This document shows positions 9,801 to 23,300 of a stretch of DNA of 64,000 nt, piece after piece. Under the pieces are notes generated by a model, which ran no database searches, was not told the DNA's origin, and saw nothing but the letters and a program-made list of their open reading frames with translations. Each line of letters begins with the position of its first letter. Within the stretch, counting starts at the first letter, position 1. The DNA is from Rhabdornis inornatus. Taxonomy: Eukaryota; Chordata; Aves; Passeriformes; Rhabdornithidae. Both the position numbers and the translations under genes were made by a program. Location: positions 682,001 to 746,000 of the forward strand of contig VWZS01009947.1 of assembly GCA_013397075.1 (NCBI GenBank). The letters are read 5' to 3'.

Positions 9801-12800
9801 ACTTCAGGAGCTGAATAGCCCTTTTCCTGTAGCCTGGGACCTGTAGCCTTTTCCTGTAGCAGGCTTTTGCTTTCTTCCTGTTCCAGTAGCTCTCACAAAG
9901 CCTGCAAGTGACAAGGTTCAACCTCAACCTATTGTTCCCCTTCAGAGAATCCTACTTACACAACAACCTGAGAGAATGCTCCATCCTTGCCCTGAGTTAC
10001 CAGGAAGGCAGCTGAGTTTTCATCTCCGATAATCGGCCTTTTCTGTGGTATTGATAAAAATATGAGTCAGTGCTGGGTGCAGTAGCAGTTTTGGTAGTAC
10101 AGGATCCACCTCTGCTGGAGTTCAAGCTGATGGTTCTGGCTTATGGGTATCTCCTAATTCCTCTGTGCTGAAATCTAATTGGTCAGAAACTGAATAACTT
10201 AAAAATTCCATCTCCTGTCATTCTTCCCCCACAGACAAACCCATTTCTGTACGCAACAAGAAAATGATGGAAAGAAGTTCTAGTAGCTGTGTAAAACATT
10301 TTTCTTTTCCCTATTCTAAAACCCACTACTTTACAGCAAGAGTTAGTTATTTCCAATAGAAACTTTAAAGTTTATTGACACCGATTTATTGCTGAGTGCC
10401 TGTTCTTTAAATGGTGCTTCTTGACGGTTCACATTAGAGTAATTAATGAAGGGCAGTGTTATTCCTCTTACTTTAGCTACCTTACCTATAGCAGCCGTAC
10501 AGATGGGTGACAGACCAGCGACAGAACTGGTCTCCTGTGTCCCACTCCAGTGGTGGCTTCTTCCTGAAAATAAGAGATTATTTTAAGCATATTATTGACT
10601 TTGAAACTATGCAGTTTTGTCTTTCATTACATAAAAGTATTAAAGTGTCCTTCATTAGCCCCCACCTTTCCTCCAGGGAAGACAACTTTTCCCTTCTTTC
10701 CCTGCCTGTAATGCACACTCTAAAACTAGGAGGCAGGAGGTTTGTACTGCTGTGTCTTCAAGTGGAGTGGTAAGGAAGCCCAATCCTGAAAAAGATGCAA
10801 AATAGAGTTACTGGGAAAGAAACGGGAGAGAAGGGCTCCCACAAGAGGGGCTCAGATAATTTTAATAAACCTGGGAGTGCTTTCCCTCTCAAATGTGAAC
10901 ACCTTTCCAAATTAGTAGGAAGAAGATCAGGTATCCAACCAGGCCAGAAAGCAGCGTAGTTTTCAAGAAAAAAACAGGGTTTTTGTGTTTTCTTTTTTCT
11001 GAGTTTGGCAGATTTAAAATATCCTTAGATTTAGTCTGTTCAGGGGTGAGTTTTCTGACTGGGGAAGATGAAGGAATGAAGTCTGGGTATTTACCTGGGC
11101 TCTTTGAGTTAACCCGACTTGTATTTCGAGAAAAAATAAGAGGAACAGAGCCGTCATTTCTATCAAAGCAAAGGATTCCCAATGTGGCTTTTTTTTTTGG
11201 TTACCTAAAGCTGTGCAGAGCTCTACAGCAACCCGCACACCCCTAGGCTGGAGCATTTTCCTGGGGTGTTTAAAAACCAGATGACTTGTTCCGCATGCTG
11301 CAGGAAGGGGAGGTGAAGGAGAGTGTGTGAGCAGCGGGTGTGGCGCAGAGTGGTTGCCAATTACGCTTGTGGTGCTGCAGGAAGGGAAGGCCACGTCAAT
11401 GGCCTTGCACCCCATACACCACTGCTGTTGCAGCCCCTGAAACGGAAAGTGATTGCTTTCTTCCGGCAGAAAAGCAATTCCGTGGAAACTACTACTGCAG
11501 CTTTATCAGGGGTAAACAAATGTTTTCTGGACTTTGAAACAGCCACTTTGTATCTCCTTTGTCTCCTCTAGCTCCTCACTGCTAATGATATTCTTAGAGT
11601 AAGATCTTCTTATCTTACCACAAAGCTGTTTAGATTGTTTAAAGGTTGGGGAAAATGTGCTGCCAAGAACGACCGCTCCTTCTTGTAAGTTTAGCAGGAG
11701 CCTGGTGTTAGCACAGCTGGAAATAAAATTGCTGCAGCTGCTGGTGGCTGAAGTTGGGTCTCTCCCCAGATAACCTTTGCTGTCTGGCTGGTTTGATCAC
11801 TGAGGGTCCTCTATGGCTTCCACCCACCACAAGTGTTTCTTACAAATGTTTTCAGAATAAAATGTTTTGAGGAAGCATACCTGGGTAGTTTAACATTTCA
11901 GCTGGCCATTTCTAGATTTCTTGCAAGGGCTGTGGTGAAATCCTGTGCAGAATTAGCTCCTTTGGTTATTAGTGATGACCGCAGCCAGGGAGCTGATGGC
12001 TGTGGCTGTGTGTGTTCCTGCCCAGTCCCTTGGCATCATCCTGTACATTTTGATTTTAGTGTGTCTGGAGATTTCACAAGTCTGTTTTTCACTGGATGTG
12101 AGTCATGACTTTTGCTTAGGTAAGCAGTTTAAATACCCACTGTTTTGTCATTTTGTCTGGTTCCTAATTCTACATCTTAAATTTATGTCAAAACTTTATT
12201 TAATGCTTTGCCCGCTGCAGTCTATTGAGACTAGTCAGCACAATTTGAACTTGAGGCACAATTCTGTAGCTGATTCACACACACACACGAACTTTGTGAA
12301 CACCATGTATACAGAAATGGTTTTGTATGTACCTTTTCACTAGATATGAAATTCACTGTATATCCAGGAATCCTTTATTTATCTTCTGGTTTCCACGGCT
12401 GACAGTTAAATGTCTGTATGTGGTTAACTAGCGAGGACCTAGTGAAGGTGGTTCCCTTAATTATTTTGTTTTCTCTGGTTTATTTTGTGATGCTAGGCAG
12501 CTGGACTCATTCATGAGTTACCAAATTGACCTCCTATAAAATGTTAATGTAACTCTGATGTAGTTGATGAAAATACTTAGCAGAGTTTGAATTATGTTGT
12601 TTTTGGGTGTTTGTACGTAGTGCCTGAACCAAGTATCCACCAGCTGATAGAAGTATGTTGGTAAACTCTTGCTGCTTTTCTGCAGTACTGTGATAAGAGT
12701 TTATTCAGTTACTGTGAGTTTCACTTGAGGTACCAAAATATTTTCCAGAAGTAGCAGAGTGGTTTCAACAGTGCTTTACAGGTATAGAAAAAGAGAGCTA

Positions 12801-14243
12801 TAACACTGTAATTTGAAAGTCATAGGCTAAAGGCAGTGGGACTCCCTGCATTTAGACTTTGTTATAATTAATTGTTCTGGCATTGGTGGTACTGGTATTT
12901 TTAAGTTACTTGGTATAAACTTGAACTGTATTTGTTTGCAGCTATTATTTGGGCTATTTATTTTGATACCTAGTGTGATCATAGCCTAGAATGGTTTGGG
13001 TTGGAAGGGGCCTTAAATATCCTCTAGTTCCAACCACCTGCCAAGGGGCAGGGACACCTTGCACTGGACCAGCTTGTTCAAAGCCCATCCAACATTTCCA
13101 GGGACGGAGCATCCACAGCTTCTCTGGCAAGCCTGTTTCAGTGCCTCACCACCTTCACAGTAAAGAATTCCTTCCTAAAATCTAAATCTACTCTTTTTTC
13201 AGTTTAAAACCATTTGCCTCTGTCCTATTACTACAGGCCCTTGTAAGAAGTCCCTCTCCAGTTCTACTGTAGTCCCCTTTAGGTACTGGAAAGTGTTATA
13301 ATGTCTCCCCAAAGCCATCTCCTCCCCAGGCTGAACAAATCCATTTTTCTCTGCCTGTTTTCTTAGGAGAGGTGCTCCAGCAATCTGAGCAGATTTGTAG
13401 CCTCATCTGGTCTTGCTCCATCAGGTCCTCATCGTTCTTATGCCTTCATTCCAGAGGGCAAATACTCATATTTCCTAAAATTCATGTTGCTCTAGAATAT
13501 ATTACATTGTGCTTAAAAATACACCCTAAAAATGTACATAGAAATAACTTGTAATGCTCACTTCGTTGACAGTAAAGAAATTTTTAAAATTCTGATATTT
13601 TTTATTCAGTTTGAACAGGTGTTCAGAATCACACATTTCTCTTCCAGTTCTACCATTCCCCGCATTATTTGTCATCTTTTAACTGAGACAAGCCTTTTGG
13701 AAGTATTCTGTTGTATGGGTTTAGGCAGGAAGGCTTTGTTGGAAGTGAAGACAGGTTTCATAAAAGGTAATTGTATGTAGCAATAATTCAGTTTTGCTGT
13801 TAACAAGATGTTAATATTGCACATGAAGTATGGTAGGAACACAAGCAGAGATGCAGTGTTTCATCAGCTTCAGGTTCTCCTGTGCTGAAGTGCAGGAACG
13901 GCCCCTTCTCTATAATTTCATTTGCCCAAGAGCTGTAATGGGCATATATGATCCTGGATCATTGATTCCAGGAAGAGATAGGCTGTTGAACAGTAACACT
14001 TTCTATTCTGTACAAAAAGCCTATGAAGCACCTGTGGCAAAGACAGGGAAAATTGTAGAAACGGATTAAAGTAGGGTGTGAAACTTAATAAATGGCCAGC
14101 TTTGACAATGAGTTTCCTTGGGCAGCTGTCTGTGTGGGGAAGAATGGAATAATAATTATCAGTTGAGTTCAAAGTTGATATTTATACAGCAAGTTGACAG
14201 GGTAACTATTCAAATATTTAACGTTTGCTTGTTTTTGTTATAG
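6863..14243 (+). other. MOCS1: Probable MOCS1 intron 1
   Basis: This region lies between the presumed promoter and the first identifiable coding exon, and it ends in a good acceptor (CTTGTTTTTGTTATAG at 14228-14243). It contains an antisense CR1 fragment at about 12978-13475 and a short CA run near 12281. No segment here could be recognised as MOCS1 N-terminal coding sequence or as another gene. Confidence 0.55.
12978..13475 (-). mobile_element. CR1 LINE 3' fragment, antisense
   Basis: Read on the + strand, the copy starts with the reverse complement of a CR1 3' terminus (AGAATGGTTTGGGTTGGAAG) and continues through typical CR1 blocks such as CCAAGGGGCAGGGACACC near 13041. It fades out near 13475. 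The 5' end is truncated, as is usual for CR1, and the copy is diverged. Confidence 0.85.
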
Positions 14244-14376
14244 GAATTACAAAGCTCAGGAAGAGGACGCTTTGTACTAGAACATGGTGCTCCATTCTCT
14301 GCTTTTTTGATGGACAGCTTTGGGCGGCAGCACAATTACTTGCGAATTTCATTGACTGAGAAATGCAACCTCAGGT
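14244..14376 (+). CDS. MOCS1: MOCS1 coding exon with the first radical SAM cysteine
   Basis: Acceptor TTGTTATAG ends at 14243 and donor GTAAGT begins at 14377. The exon reads in frame from the first base as ELQSSGRGRFVLEHGAPFSA and continues through DSFGRQHNYLRISLTEKCNLR. It ends in phase 1 with one base of the second cluster cysteine. The first Fe-S cysteine is the codon at 14364. The segment from EHGAPFSAFL onward closely matches vertebrate MOCS1A. An in-frame TAG overlaps the acceptor, so coding does not extend further upstream in this exon. The ATG at 14307 is internal and is not expected to be the normal start. Confidence 0.93.
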
Positions 14377-17300
14377 GTAAGTGTCTGCTGCTTCCTTGCA
14401 CAAAACTGCTCTGCAAGTATTGTGCAAAGGCCAAGGTTTGGGTTATGGTATTATTGCTATGTTGGCCCTGTGCTGTTCCTTGTCTTCACAAAGTAACGAT
14501 AAAGGACAGATGGAGACTAATTGGGGCTGAGCTATTGGTGGGATGAGAAACCTGGAGTAAGCCTAGGGATCTACCAGGGACAAGTGGAAGTGACTGTCCT
14601 GACAGTGACAGATCTTTTATGAGCCTTGGTGTGGTTTAGATAATGCTTCTTGTGTGCCCAAAGTCTCCATAAGCAGGAGAGCTCATACCTAGGCATTCCC
14701 ACAATTACACCTGCAAAATCTGTGATGATGTCCCAGTGCCTGCTGGTTGAACTTGGTGTCTCTGTTTGAATGCAGGTTAGATAGAAATAAGGTCATCTTT
14801 TTCTTCAGAGTGGATCCATTGTAATTTTGAGGCACATCAAATTAGTGTTGGGCTTTCCTCTGAAGTAAATCAGAAAATTGTTAGAAGGTTGTAAAATTTT
14901 TGCACAGTTGGTGTCATTTGACATCCATTAAAGACAGCTGCCCTTGGTGCATTTTGCCCATTAATATTAGATTAATTGTGGTGGGTTATTTTTTGCCTCA
15001 TGTATTTCTGTAATCTTTGTTTCAGGTCAGTACTGTATGCCTGAGGAAGGTGTTCAGCTGACTCCGAAATCAGAGCTACTAACTGCCCAGGAGATAATCA
15101 CCTTAGCCAGACTGTTTGTGAAAGAAGGTGTGGAGAAGATCCGACTGACAGGTGGAGAGCCACTTATCCGTCCTGATGTGGTGGATATTGTGGGTGAGTT
15201 CCAAATCAGTGCAGAATGTTTCAGAGTGACTTAGTACATGTTGATCCAAGAATTGCTCTTGCATTATCTACTGGCACAGTCTGGCAACCAGAAGAATAAT
15301 TACACTTTTAACTGTGGTGTTTTTTCCCAGCATTGTGAAATGCAAGGTACCTTTCAGAAAATTTCCAGTCCTGCTCTGTTGCTTGGATGGAACTTATGTC
15401 TTCGTATTATACCAGCTGAACTTAGCATTGTTTTTATATTCAACATCTACTACAGTAACTTGAAATAATGCGGCCTGAGGGTGAAAAATCAAGAACTTAT
15501 ATGATCAGGTGGGGAGGAACAAGTGATATGTTACAAACAAAACAAGCTTTCTCTTTGATTTTTTAGGAATGTGGTTTTTTGGTGGTTTTATTTTGCTACC
15601 TTGATAGCAGATGTCACTTGCTTGTGTTTAATAAGGAATGGTGGAAAAACCTGTTTTTACAGTTATTGATGAAGACTGTTACTTCAATGGAAGGTAAATT
15701 ATTGGGTAAATTTTAGAAGTCTGTCTTCTTTGATTGGTATTGTGTTAAATGACACTGCCTGGATCTTTTTTCTGAGTCATATTTTTTTTTCTTCTGTCCA
15801 AAGTCTCATATGTTTAGAAAATTGCAGTAGATTTCTGTAGTGGTAATGTATTAGATAAGGCTGTGTAGGTGGGTGCACTTTGGTGTACTGTAGACAACTG
15901 AACTTGTCTATTTCTGGACATACACTCTTCCAAGTACTGAAGATAAGAATAAGGTTTATGTGGAATAAGAAGGTCTTGAAAGAAGAGAAATTGCCTACCA
16001 AAGCAGTGAGCTTTTGTGCAGAAAACAGTTGATCTATGCCTCTGCTCTGTTTTGTTCAGGATTTTTCCAAAGAAGATGACCTTCCAAAGGAAGCAGCAGA
16101 GCTGTTGTAGTTTGTAGAACTGACCTGTTCCTAGCTGGAAAAGGTGTGACTGGACTGAGCAGGGGTGTATCTTGAATTTTGATTGTGAGGAGTTCTAAAA
16201 AGTTCTAAAATTGCACTAACTTTTTGGAACTCTGAGGTATCATCTCATTCTAGATATCATTCTAGATATCTGAGATATCTAGAACATTTTGCCCATGCAT
16301 TATGGGTTTGGTGTGGTTTTAGTACTTAGGAAGCTATATGCCTTTCAAGAGACATGTTTCTTTCAAGATAATAGATTCTTTCCAATGATAATAGGTATAA
16401 TTATTGGCTCCTCTAAAAGGAAACTAGAAATTTTATAAATTAGGTTGCAATTTAAAATACAGTAAAACTTTGCAGTTCAGCACATAATATTGGAATGAAA
16501 ATGATTTGAGATCAACCATGGCATCAGTTCAGTGCAGAACTTTCTTTCCTGGTGTATTGTAGGCACTTTTTGTGTATCAGCAGTAGCTGACGACTTACCA
16601 CAGCTCTTCTGATATTGATAGTCTAAGTGGAGTAGTCGTGTCACTGCAAAATCATTATTGCATTGCTGCAATCCAGAAGTATTGGTACTGGAAGGATAGA
16701 CATCTTTTTGTTTTGCTTTACTCCAATAATAGAATTCTCAAAGGTTTATTTTTGTGCCTGAAGGAAAGAAATAGATCTTTTTGAACCACTGGGTTTTCAT
16801 TACTCTGCCCATGTTCCTGTTCTCAGCTGAACTTTGACAGATTCATAGTGATTATTTAAGTGGATAATAGTAGTCTTGGGGTGAAGGTAAGGGATGTTAA
16901 GATGTTTGTCCTGTTGTATTAGTTCATTCTGTTGTGGATTTTTATTAGTCTGGCTGTGGTTTTTTTTAAGGCCTGTTGAAAATTGTTGAATTAAGTCTAC
17001 AAACACTTCCTGTTTTCTCAGGCTTTGGTGTTACTCTATGGTGCCCCAGTCTGGGATCAAGATGAGGCTCAAACTAAATAGATCAATGTAACAACTATAG
17101 GGAAACTCATTGAGGGAAAATTAAGCCCAAAAATGTCTTCTGCAGAATTTGAGTAAAGCATCTTTATTGAAGCCATCTTAGCACAATGACTGGTTTATTC
17201 TGGGATGGAGTTAGTCTGGTTTTCTAGATAGTTTTGGAGAAGCTGGCTACAATATCTCTGGTGCTGAATTGGGTTGAGGTTTAAGTTAGGTTTACTTTTC

Positions 17301-20300
17301 AGCAAGCCTTTCTCCGAGCTATAAATGATCTGTGAAATACCAGTACAACTCAAAAATGTTAATGCTGGGCTTCTGGTACCAATTTTTTTAATACACAAAT
17401 TCAAGTTTTTTAGTTGTTTCTATGAACAGATGAAATTTGAAGCTACTGTAGGAGACCATGCTATTCAGAGACCTGCTACAGTTCTTTAGATTATTTAAAA
17501 TCTTTTAACGAATGTACGTACATAAACTATGAGTCAGCACTTGCTGAAAGTTAAATCATGTCCTGGGGACTGCTGAAAACATATGTTTGAAACTTTCCTG
17601 AAGCAACTGATAGTGGGATATAGAATCCATCTCCTTTGAGATATTCAAAGTTTAAATAAGCACCAGATATAAACTCTGTGATAGCTGTTTATTAGTAGTA
17701 GTCTGAGGACTACACATCTGCACTGACAAAATCATTTTCCGTGGGGTGGAGGATGGAATATTGGATAACTTTTTATAGCAACTCTTTATACCCATTTCAA
17801 GAGTGAAGTGGTGTAGGATACACGTGTTAGTTCACGTGTTAGGAAGTATACACATCTTTTCTGGCATCAGTCCGGAGAAGTGCAGTTAAGGAAATGATTG
17901 GAGGAGAATATATAAGAAAATTGTCTGTTTAAGAAGATGTTTCTGATCCTAAAGGAAAACTTAAATGTAATATGGTTTACTTCATGGCACAAGCTTGACT
18001 TACAAGTTTTAGCTTCATGCTCTGGACTTACAGCATCTGTTCTGTTCCCTTTTCTACTTGTTGGTTTTTGTCAGTTGCCTTTGCTTGTGCTGATTGGTGC
18101 TAAAGCAGTGACCAAAGGTCACCAACAGGGTTAGTACAGGTATGAGGAGAGTCACGAAGTTATGAAGTTTCTTCAATCCCTTTTAATTTTAGGGGTGAAC
18201 AAGCCAAGAAACCGGACACTGTGAAGATGACACGTGGTAGAGTATTCTGACTGGTGTCAGCTGCTGGTGTTAGTGTTAAGCCTCAGTCTCTAACTGTCCA
18301 GTTTGTTACTACGGGTGATTCCATGTATTAGTGTATTTCCAGTGCCTCATCCTGTATCTTGCCCTGTCTGATGAGGAAAAAGATGCATGGACATCAGCTG
18401 CTGCTTCTGCTGACCTAATCAACTGGTGCTACTTTTTAAGATTTTTTCCATTTTAGGCTGCAGAATGATATTAGTTTTATTCAGTACCTTTATGCATTTT
18501 GGATTTCTGGCAATGAAACCTGTATGGCCCCTAGACTTTTTTCCCCACTTATTCTGAGGTTGAGCATTTTGTGCATTCTGAAGCTATGAATAAAATAAAT
18601 AAGTGATGTTCACAAACTATCCTCTGGCTACAGCATGTATCCTTTACTTTCACAAAGATTAGGCCGCTAGTGATAGCTAGTGTTAAATAATCTTTGGCAA
18701 AATTGAGCCAGTAGTACTTATCCTCTAGAAGAGGTTATTCTTGGTCATTTTGGGAGGACTTAGAGAGCTGAAGGCCAGGAAAAAAAATCTCTCTTAGTAA
18801 AGATTGCTCTCGCCCTACAACCTTGTGTCTTTATGGAGCTCTTAATCATGTTCCAAAATGCTGCTGTAAACTTCAGCATCTTTGCTGTGACCTAGCTTGA
18901 CCCATTCAAGACTCAGCTTAGGGTGAATATTTCAAAAAGAGCTAGGAAATGAGATAAAGCAGAAATAAAGCCCTTATCAACATGAATAAACAAAGGTAAG
19001 ATAGTGAGTGAAGAAGAAACTATGAAATGTTTGTGCTGTAATTACAGCTGCCTCAAGAGTAAGGGTTCTTCAAATATTTCTTAAATAATTAGGGTGGAGG
19101 CTATGAGGGAGGGAGGAAAAACCAAAATAAATTACTTTGCTGTGGCTCTGCTTCTGCAAGTTGTTTATGAGGGTTTTTTTCTCATTTGTTATTGTACTGA
19201 TAACTGGAGGTTTGAAAGCTTCATCTCTGGAGATCTGGTATGCTGAGGATTTCTGCATTTGGCTTATGAGGAGGCAGCTCTTTTCTAAAACTTAATCTCA
19301 TTATATTAACTGTTTCTTATGCTGTTTTCTTTTGTTAGCCATTTTGTAGTGTCTTGCGTAAGCACTCTCCAGTCAGCCAGGCTACCACTGGTAATGGAAA
19401 TATTTCAGTTGTCAAGTGCACATGTTTTGTCCCTTTGGATGTTGTTGCCTTGGATTCTCTGTAATAGTCTAGTATGTTGACCTTTTTCTGTTTAGTTAGG
19501 ACTGCAAGTGGTACTTCTTTCATAAGTTAAAAGTTCTACTGCTGGCAGCTACCTCTGAGTTAGAACTGGTTTTTGGTAAAGCATTGTAGGATAAATGTTG
19601 CTAAATAAACAATTAGGTTAGGTGTCAGCTGTGAAAGGGATGGCTTACTGCTTATTATTATTGCAGAACATAAAATTAGATTTGCAAAGGTAAATGAAGA
19701 CAAGAAGGTACACAAAATCAGGGGCTGCCTTTCAACAATAAAGTAGTTATTTAAGAAATTAAGAACAAAGTTAGTGTGAATTTTAATAAAATAAAACTTT
19801 ACCATCAGTTTTGCTTGCAATAAACTGCTCTCTCATACCTTTTGAAATGGATTTGTGCTAAAATTGGTCTCTTAAGCCAATACAGAAGAAGGCTGGAAGA
19901 AGACTGAAGCACTGAAGTGTCCACATTTTCTTCACACCTTCAGCGATACTTTTTTCTTTGTTTCACAAATCTTTTGGGTTTTCTGTGTAACTTACACTTT
20001 AACTACTTCTTTAAAGTATTCTTTTTAATTTTTATTTTCTAGGTCAACTGGACAAGCTAGAAGGGCTGAAAACCATTGCTGTCACAACCAATGGAATCAA
20101 CTTAACCAGACTGCTGCCCCGGCTGAAGGAGGCAGGACTGAATGCCATTAACATTAGCCTGGATACTTTGGTGCCGGCTAAATTTGAGTTCATTGTCCGA
20201 AGGAAAGGTATAAACTTCTAAGGCAACTGTGTTAATACTTGCAGGGATGTCATGAGTTGCTTATTGTATCTTTCACAGTCAGTTACTTTGGGAGGGAAGT

Positions 20301-23300
20301 GAATTGCTATGCTTCTGAGGCTAGGAAAAGTAGTCTATACTAGATTATTCAATAGTGACTCTTTTTCCTTCTTTCTGTAATGCTTAGCAGGTAGAGCCCT
20401 ACCTGCCTTACCTGTTCCTTCATTGGAGCTGGTGAAGTAGATGACCAACTCACCACAGTTAGTCATGTGGTTAGTCATACCATCTATAATTGGTTAGTCA
20501 TAGCTCTCAGGAGGACTCTCCAAATCTTGTGTTGGTCTTGTGTGCTGCTCTTCTTTAATACTGTTCGAAAAACCCAGATGTTTCTGCTATACCATCTGAG
20601 GACAAAGATGCCACAAGAACTGAATTTCTTGTCATGAATAATGGCAGTTTCTGGAAGTTGTATTTGGGATGTGCTAGCAGTGGTCTCACTTGTGGTTAGT
20701 GATGTTCTGTATCCACTGCTTTTTAATAAGAATAAACATAAACCATGCCTGAGGTAACTTGAGGAGGGCTGTTGGCTTTGTAACTTCTCTGCTACTGAGC
20801 AAGTAATTGCAAGTAAAATTTAAAAAATGCTTAGATATGCCCAGTGTTACAGATTCTGGTTTAAATGAATCCTAAAGCTGATCACGGAGCTCAGCTTCAT
20901 GAAGGTTGGGCTCCCTTCCAAACTAAAACTGATTTGATGTTGTATCATTCTCTTCCTGTCCAGCAATGTAACTTCAGCAGTCTGTGAACTTCTAATTCTG
21001 ACAAAACCTCTAAGTAGCCACCAGGTGGTGCAACAGCCTCAGGTAGATGTAGGGAAAGGATTGCAGAAGTCTGGAACGCCGCGAGAGGTAATGTCAGCAT
21101 TGGAATCACTGCTAGCAAACTGGAGTTCTGCTGGCAGGTGCAGAAAGGTGTCCTTGTCAACAGTCTCTACGGGAGCACTACTTCAGGTTTCTGTGTCATG
21201 GTGCAGAAATCAGTTCCTGTCATAAAGCTAACTGCTGGAGCATTATCGTTCCAGTGTAGGCTAGTGCATTGATCTGGTTGTGTCATGGCACAGCTGGCTA
21301 CCAGAGTGGTATCTGGGAATATCTTATCACAAATAGGTGTTGACTGTGCTCTTTCCTTCTGCTCTCTGTCTTTGCATATTACCTGGTTTGTGACATTCAT
21401 TAGGAACAAGCCCTTCTTTTGCCACTGAAGGGACAAACCTCCAGCTTCCTGAATTATAAGGCCAGAGATCTTCATATCTTATTAGAAGCTGTTAGGAATG
21501 TGCTACTTATAAGGTAAACTAAAAGTTATTAGGGGATGAGGGTTATTTTTATTTATTTAAATGTTCTCTTCCACCTTCAAAGAAAAAAGATCTTTTACCA
21601 ACAAAGAGAGAAACTGCTCAACTGAACAGCATAGACAATGAACAGGAAAAATTCTGTTACTGAGTATTTTTTAAGAGGAGAAGAAGTCTCCAAATCAGAG
21701 ATATTTTTTCTGAGCAGGGATCAGGTAAAAATAGTAATATTGAGTTCTATTGCTTTGGGTTTTGTTTTTTTTTTTTTCCTTTTGTAAGGTTAAAGGCTGA
21801 AATTATGCTGCTTTTTTTTTTTTTTTTTTTTTTTGGTTTTTTTTTTTTTTTTTTTCCTTTTGTAAGGTTAAAGGCTTAAATTTTGCTTCTTTTTTTTTTT
21901 TTTTTTTTTTTGAGGGTTTTTATTTAATAGGAGATTTCCAAGTATGGAATGAGCAGAAAATAGAGTGCCTGCCCTGCTGAGCTACCCTGTCTTCTGTGGC
22001 AGTTCCAGAGGCAACAAGATGTAGCTCTGTTAAGGTGAGAGGTATTCCAGGTGTTGGACAAATACAGGCTGATAACTTCTCTGGAAAGTAAAGGTGGCAT
22101 ATGATTATGGAGCTTACCAGGAACTTCAGAAACTTGGAATAATTTCTCTGTTTAGCTGGAAAGTCAGTCTAGGGTTTTAAGAAGATGCAGAAGATATGTA
22201 TCTTTGGTGCAGGTGCCCTGCAGCACGTCTGCTCCTACTTGCAGATGTTTCGGATGGACAAAATGACTGTGAGTTCATCAGAGATTTTACTAATGGGTGA
22301 AAGCACTTTACAGTGCCATAATATTTCTACTTTTTCCAATCTACCATGTTCTAAGGGGTGAACAAATAACAAATGCTTTCATGCAGGTTGCCAGTCTAAC
22401 TTGTTTCATGGCCTGTCCCTTTTTTTGTGTTTCATACAGGGGAAGTGAGGTGATGATGTGCTGTAATTGTATCATTAAATGTAGGCCTGAAGCCTTTTTT
22501 CCTGTAAGGATTAAATGCTGGGAGGTTTTGTTCCATATAGGATTTTTCTGGATGGCTCTAAGGTTCTCTATACTATGAAGCTGGCTAAAGCTGTGTGTTC
22601 AGAAGAAATCAAATATTATGAAAGTATTGAAATTTCTCATTGGGTGAAAGAGGAGAAGTGGTTGTTTCCTGGCCTTTTTAGTTACATTGAGTTTCTCCTT
22701 TCTATAATCCTGTGGTCACATATTATATTTTCTGAGCAGTAGCAGAGACTTTTGATCCCATTCATGGCTCTGGGTTGTGATTACAGCAGTGTATCATTAT
22801 GTCTGTTGCCACAATCTGCCTGCAATCTTGCTTAATTGGAATGAGATCTGCCCACAAGTGCTGGAAACTTCCTGGGCACATGCACAAGTAGGTGGTGATT
22901 GAGAAGGGTTTTACAGACCATAACTTCAAGCAGTTGCTTGCGAGAGTTATTTCACTGTGTGAAATAACTTTGCTCTTCACCACTCTTTGCAGCCAGGATT
23001 AGCGTTAGAACTGGCTTAATAAATTGTATCTTCTGCTTTCCTATGTCCATGCTTTATGATGCCTCTACTAGCCAGAGAGCAGTAAAGTGAAATTTTTGTA
23101 TCTCTAGTTCTTTTTCCTGATTTTGAATGCATCCCATATTAAGTGTGCACAGAATACTACTGAGTTATTGCTTTTTTCTGCTAAAGCACCTACAGAGTAA
23201 TGAAGGTATGATCTGTTCACTAGAGAATCTGAATTTCCAGTAGATCAGAGATAAGGAAAGGAGGGTGATAGACCTGTGCAGAAAAACATATGACTAGGAG

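Noticed and set aside
14307..14309. ATG in the first identified exon as the real MOCS1 start
   Set aside because: It follows conserved coding sequence (EHGAPFSAFL) and would remove part of the conserved N-terminus and any targeting peptide. An upstream exon is more likely.
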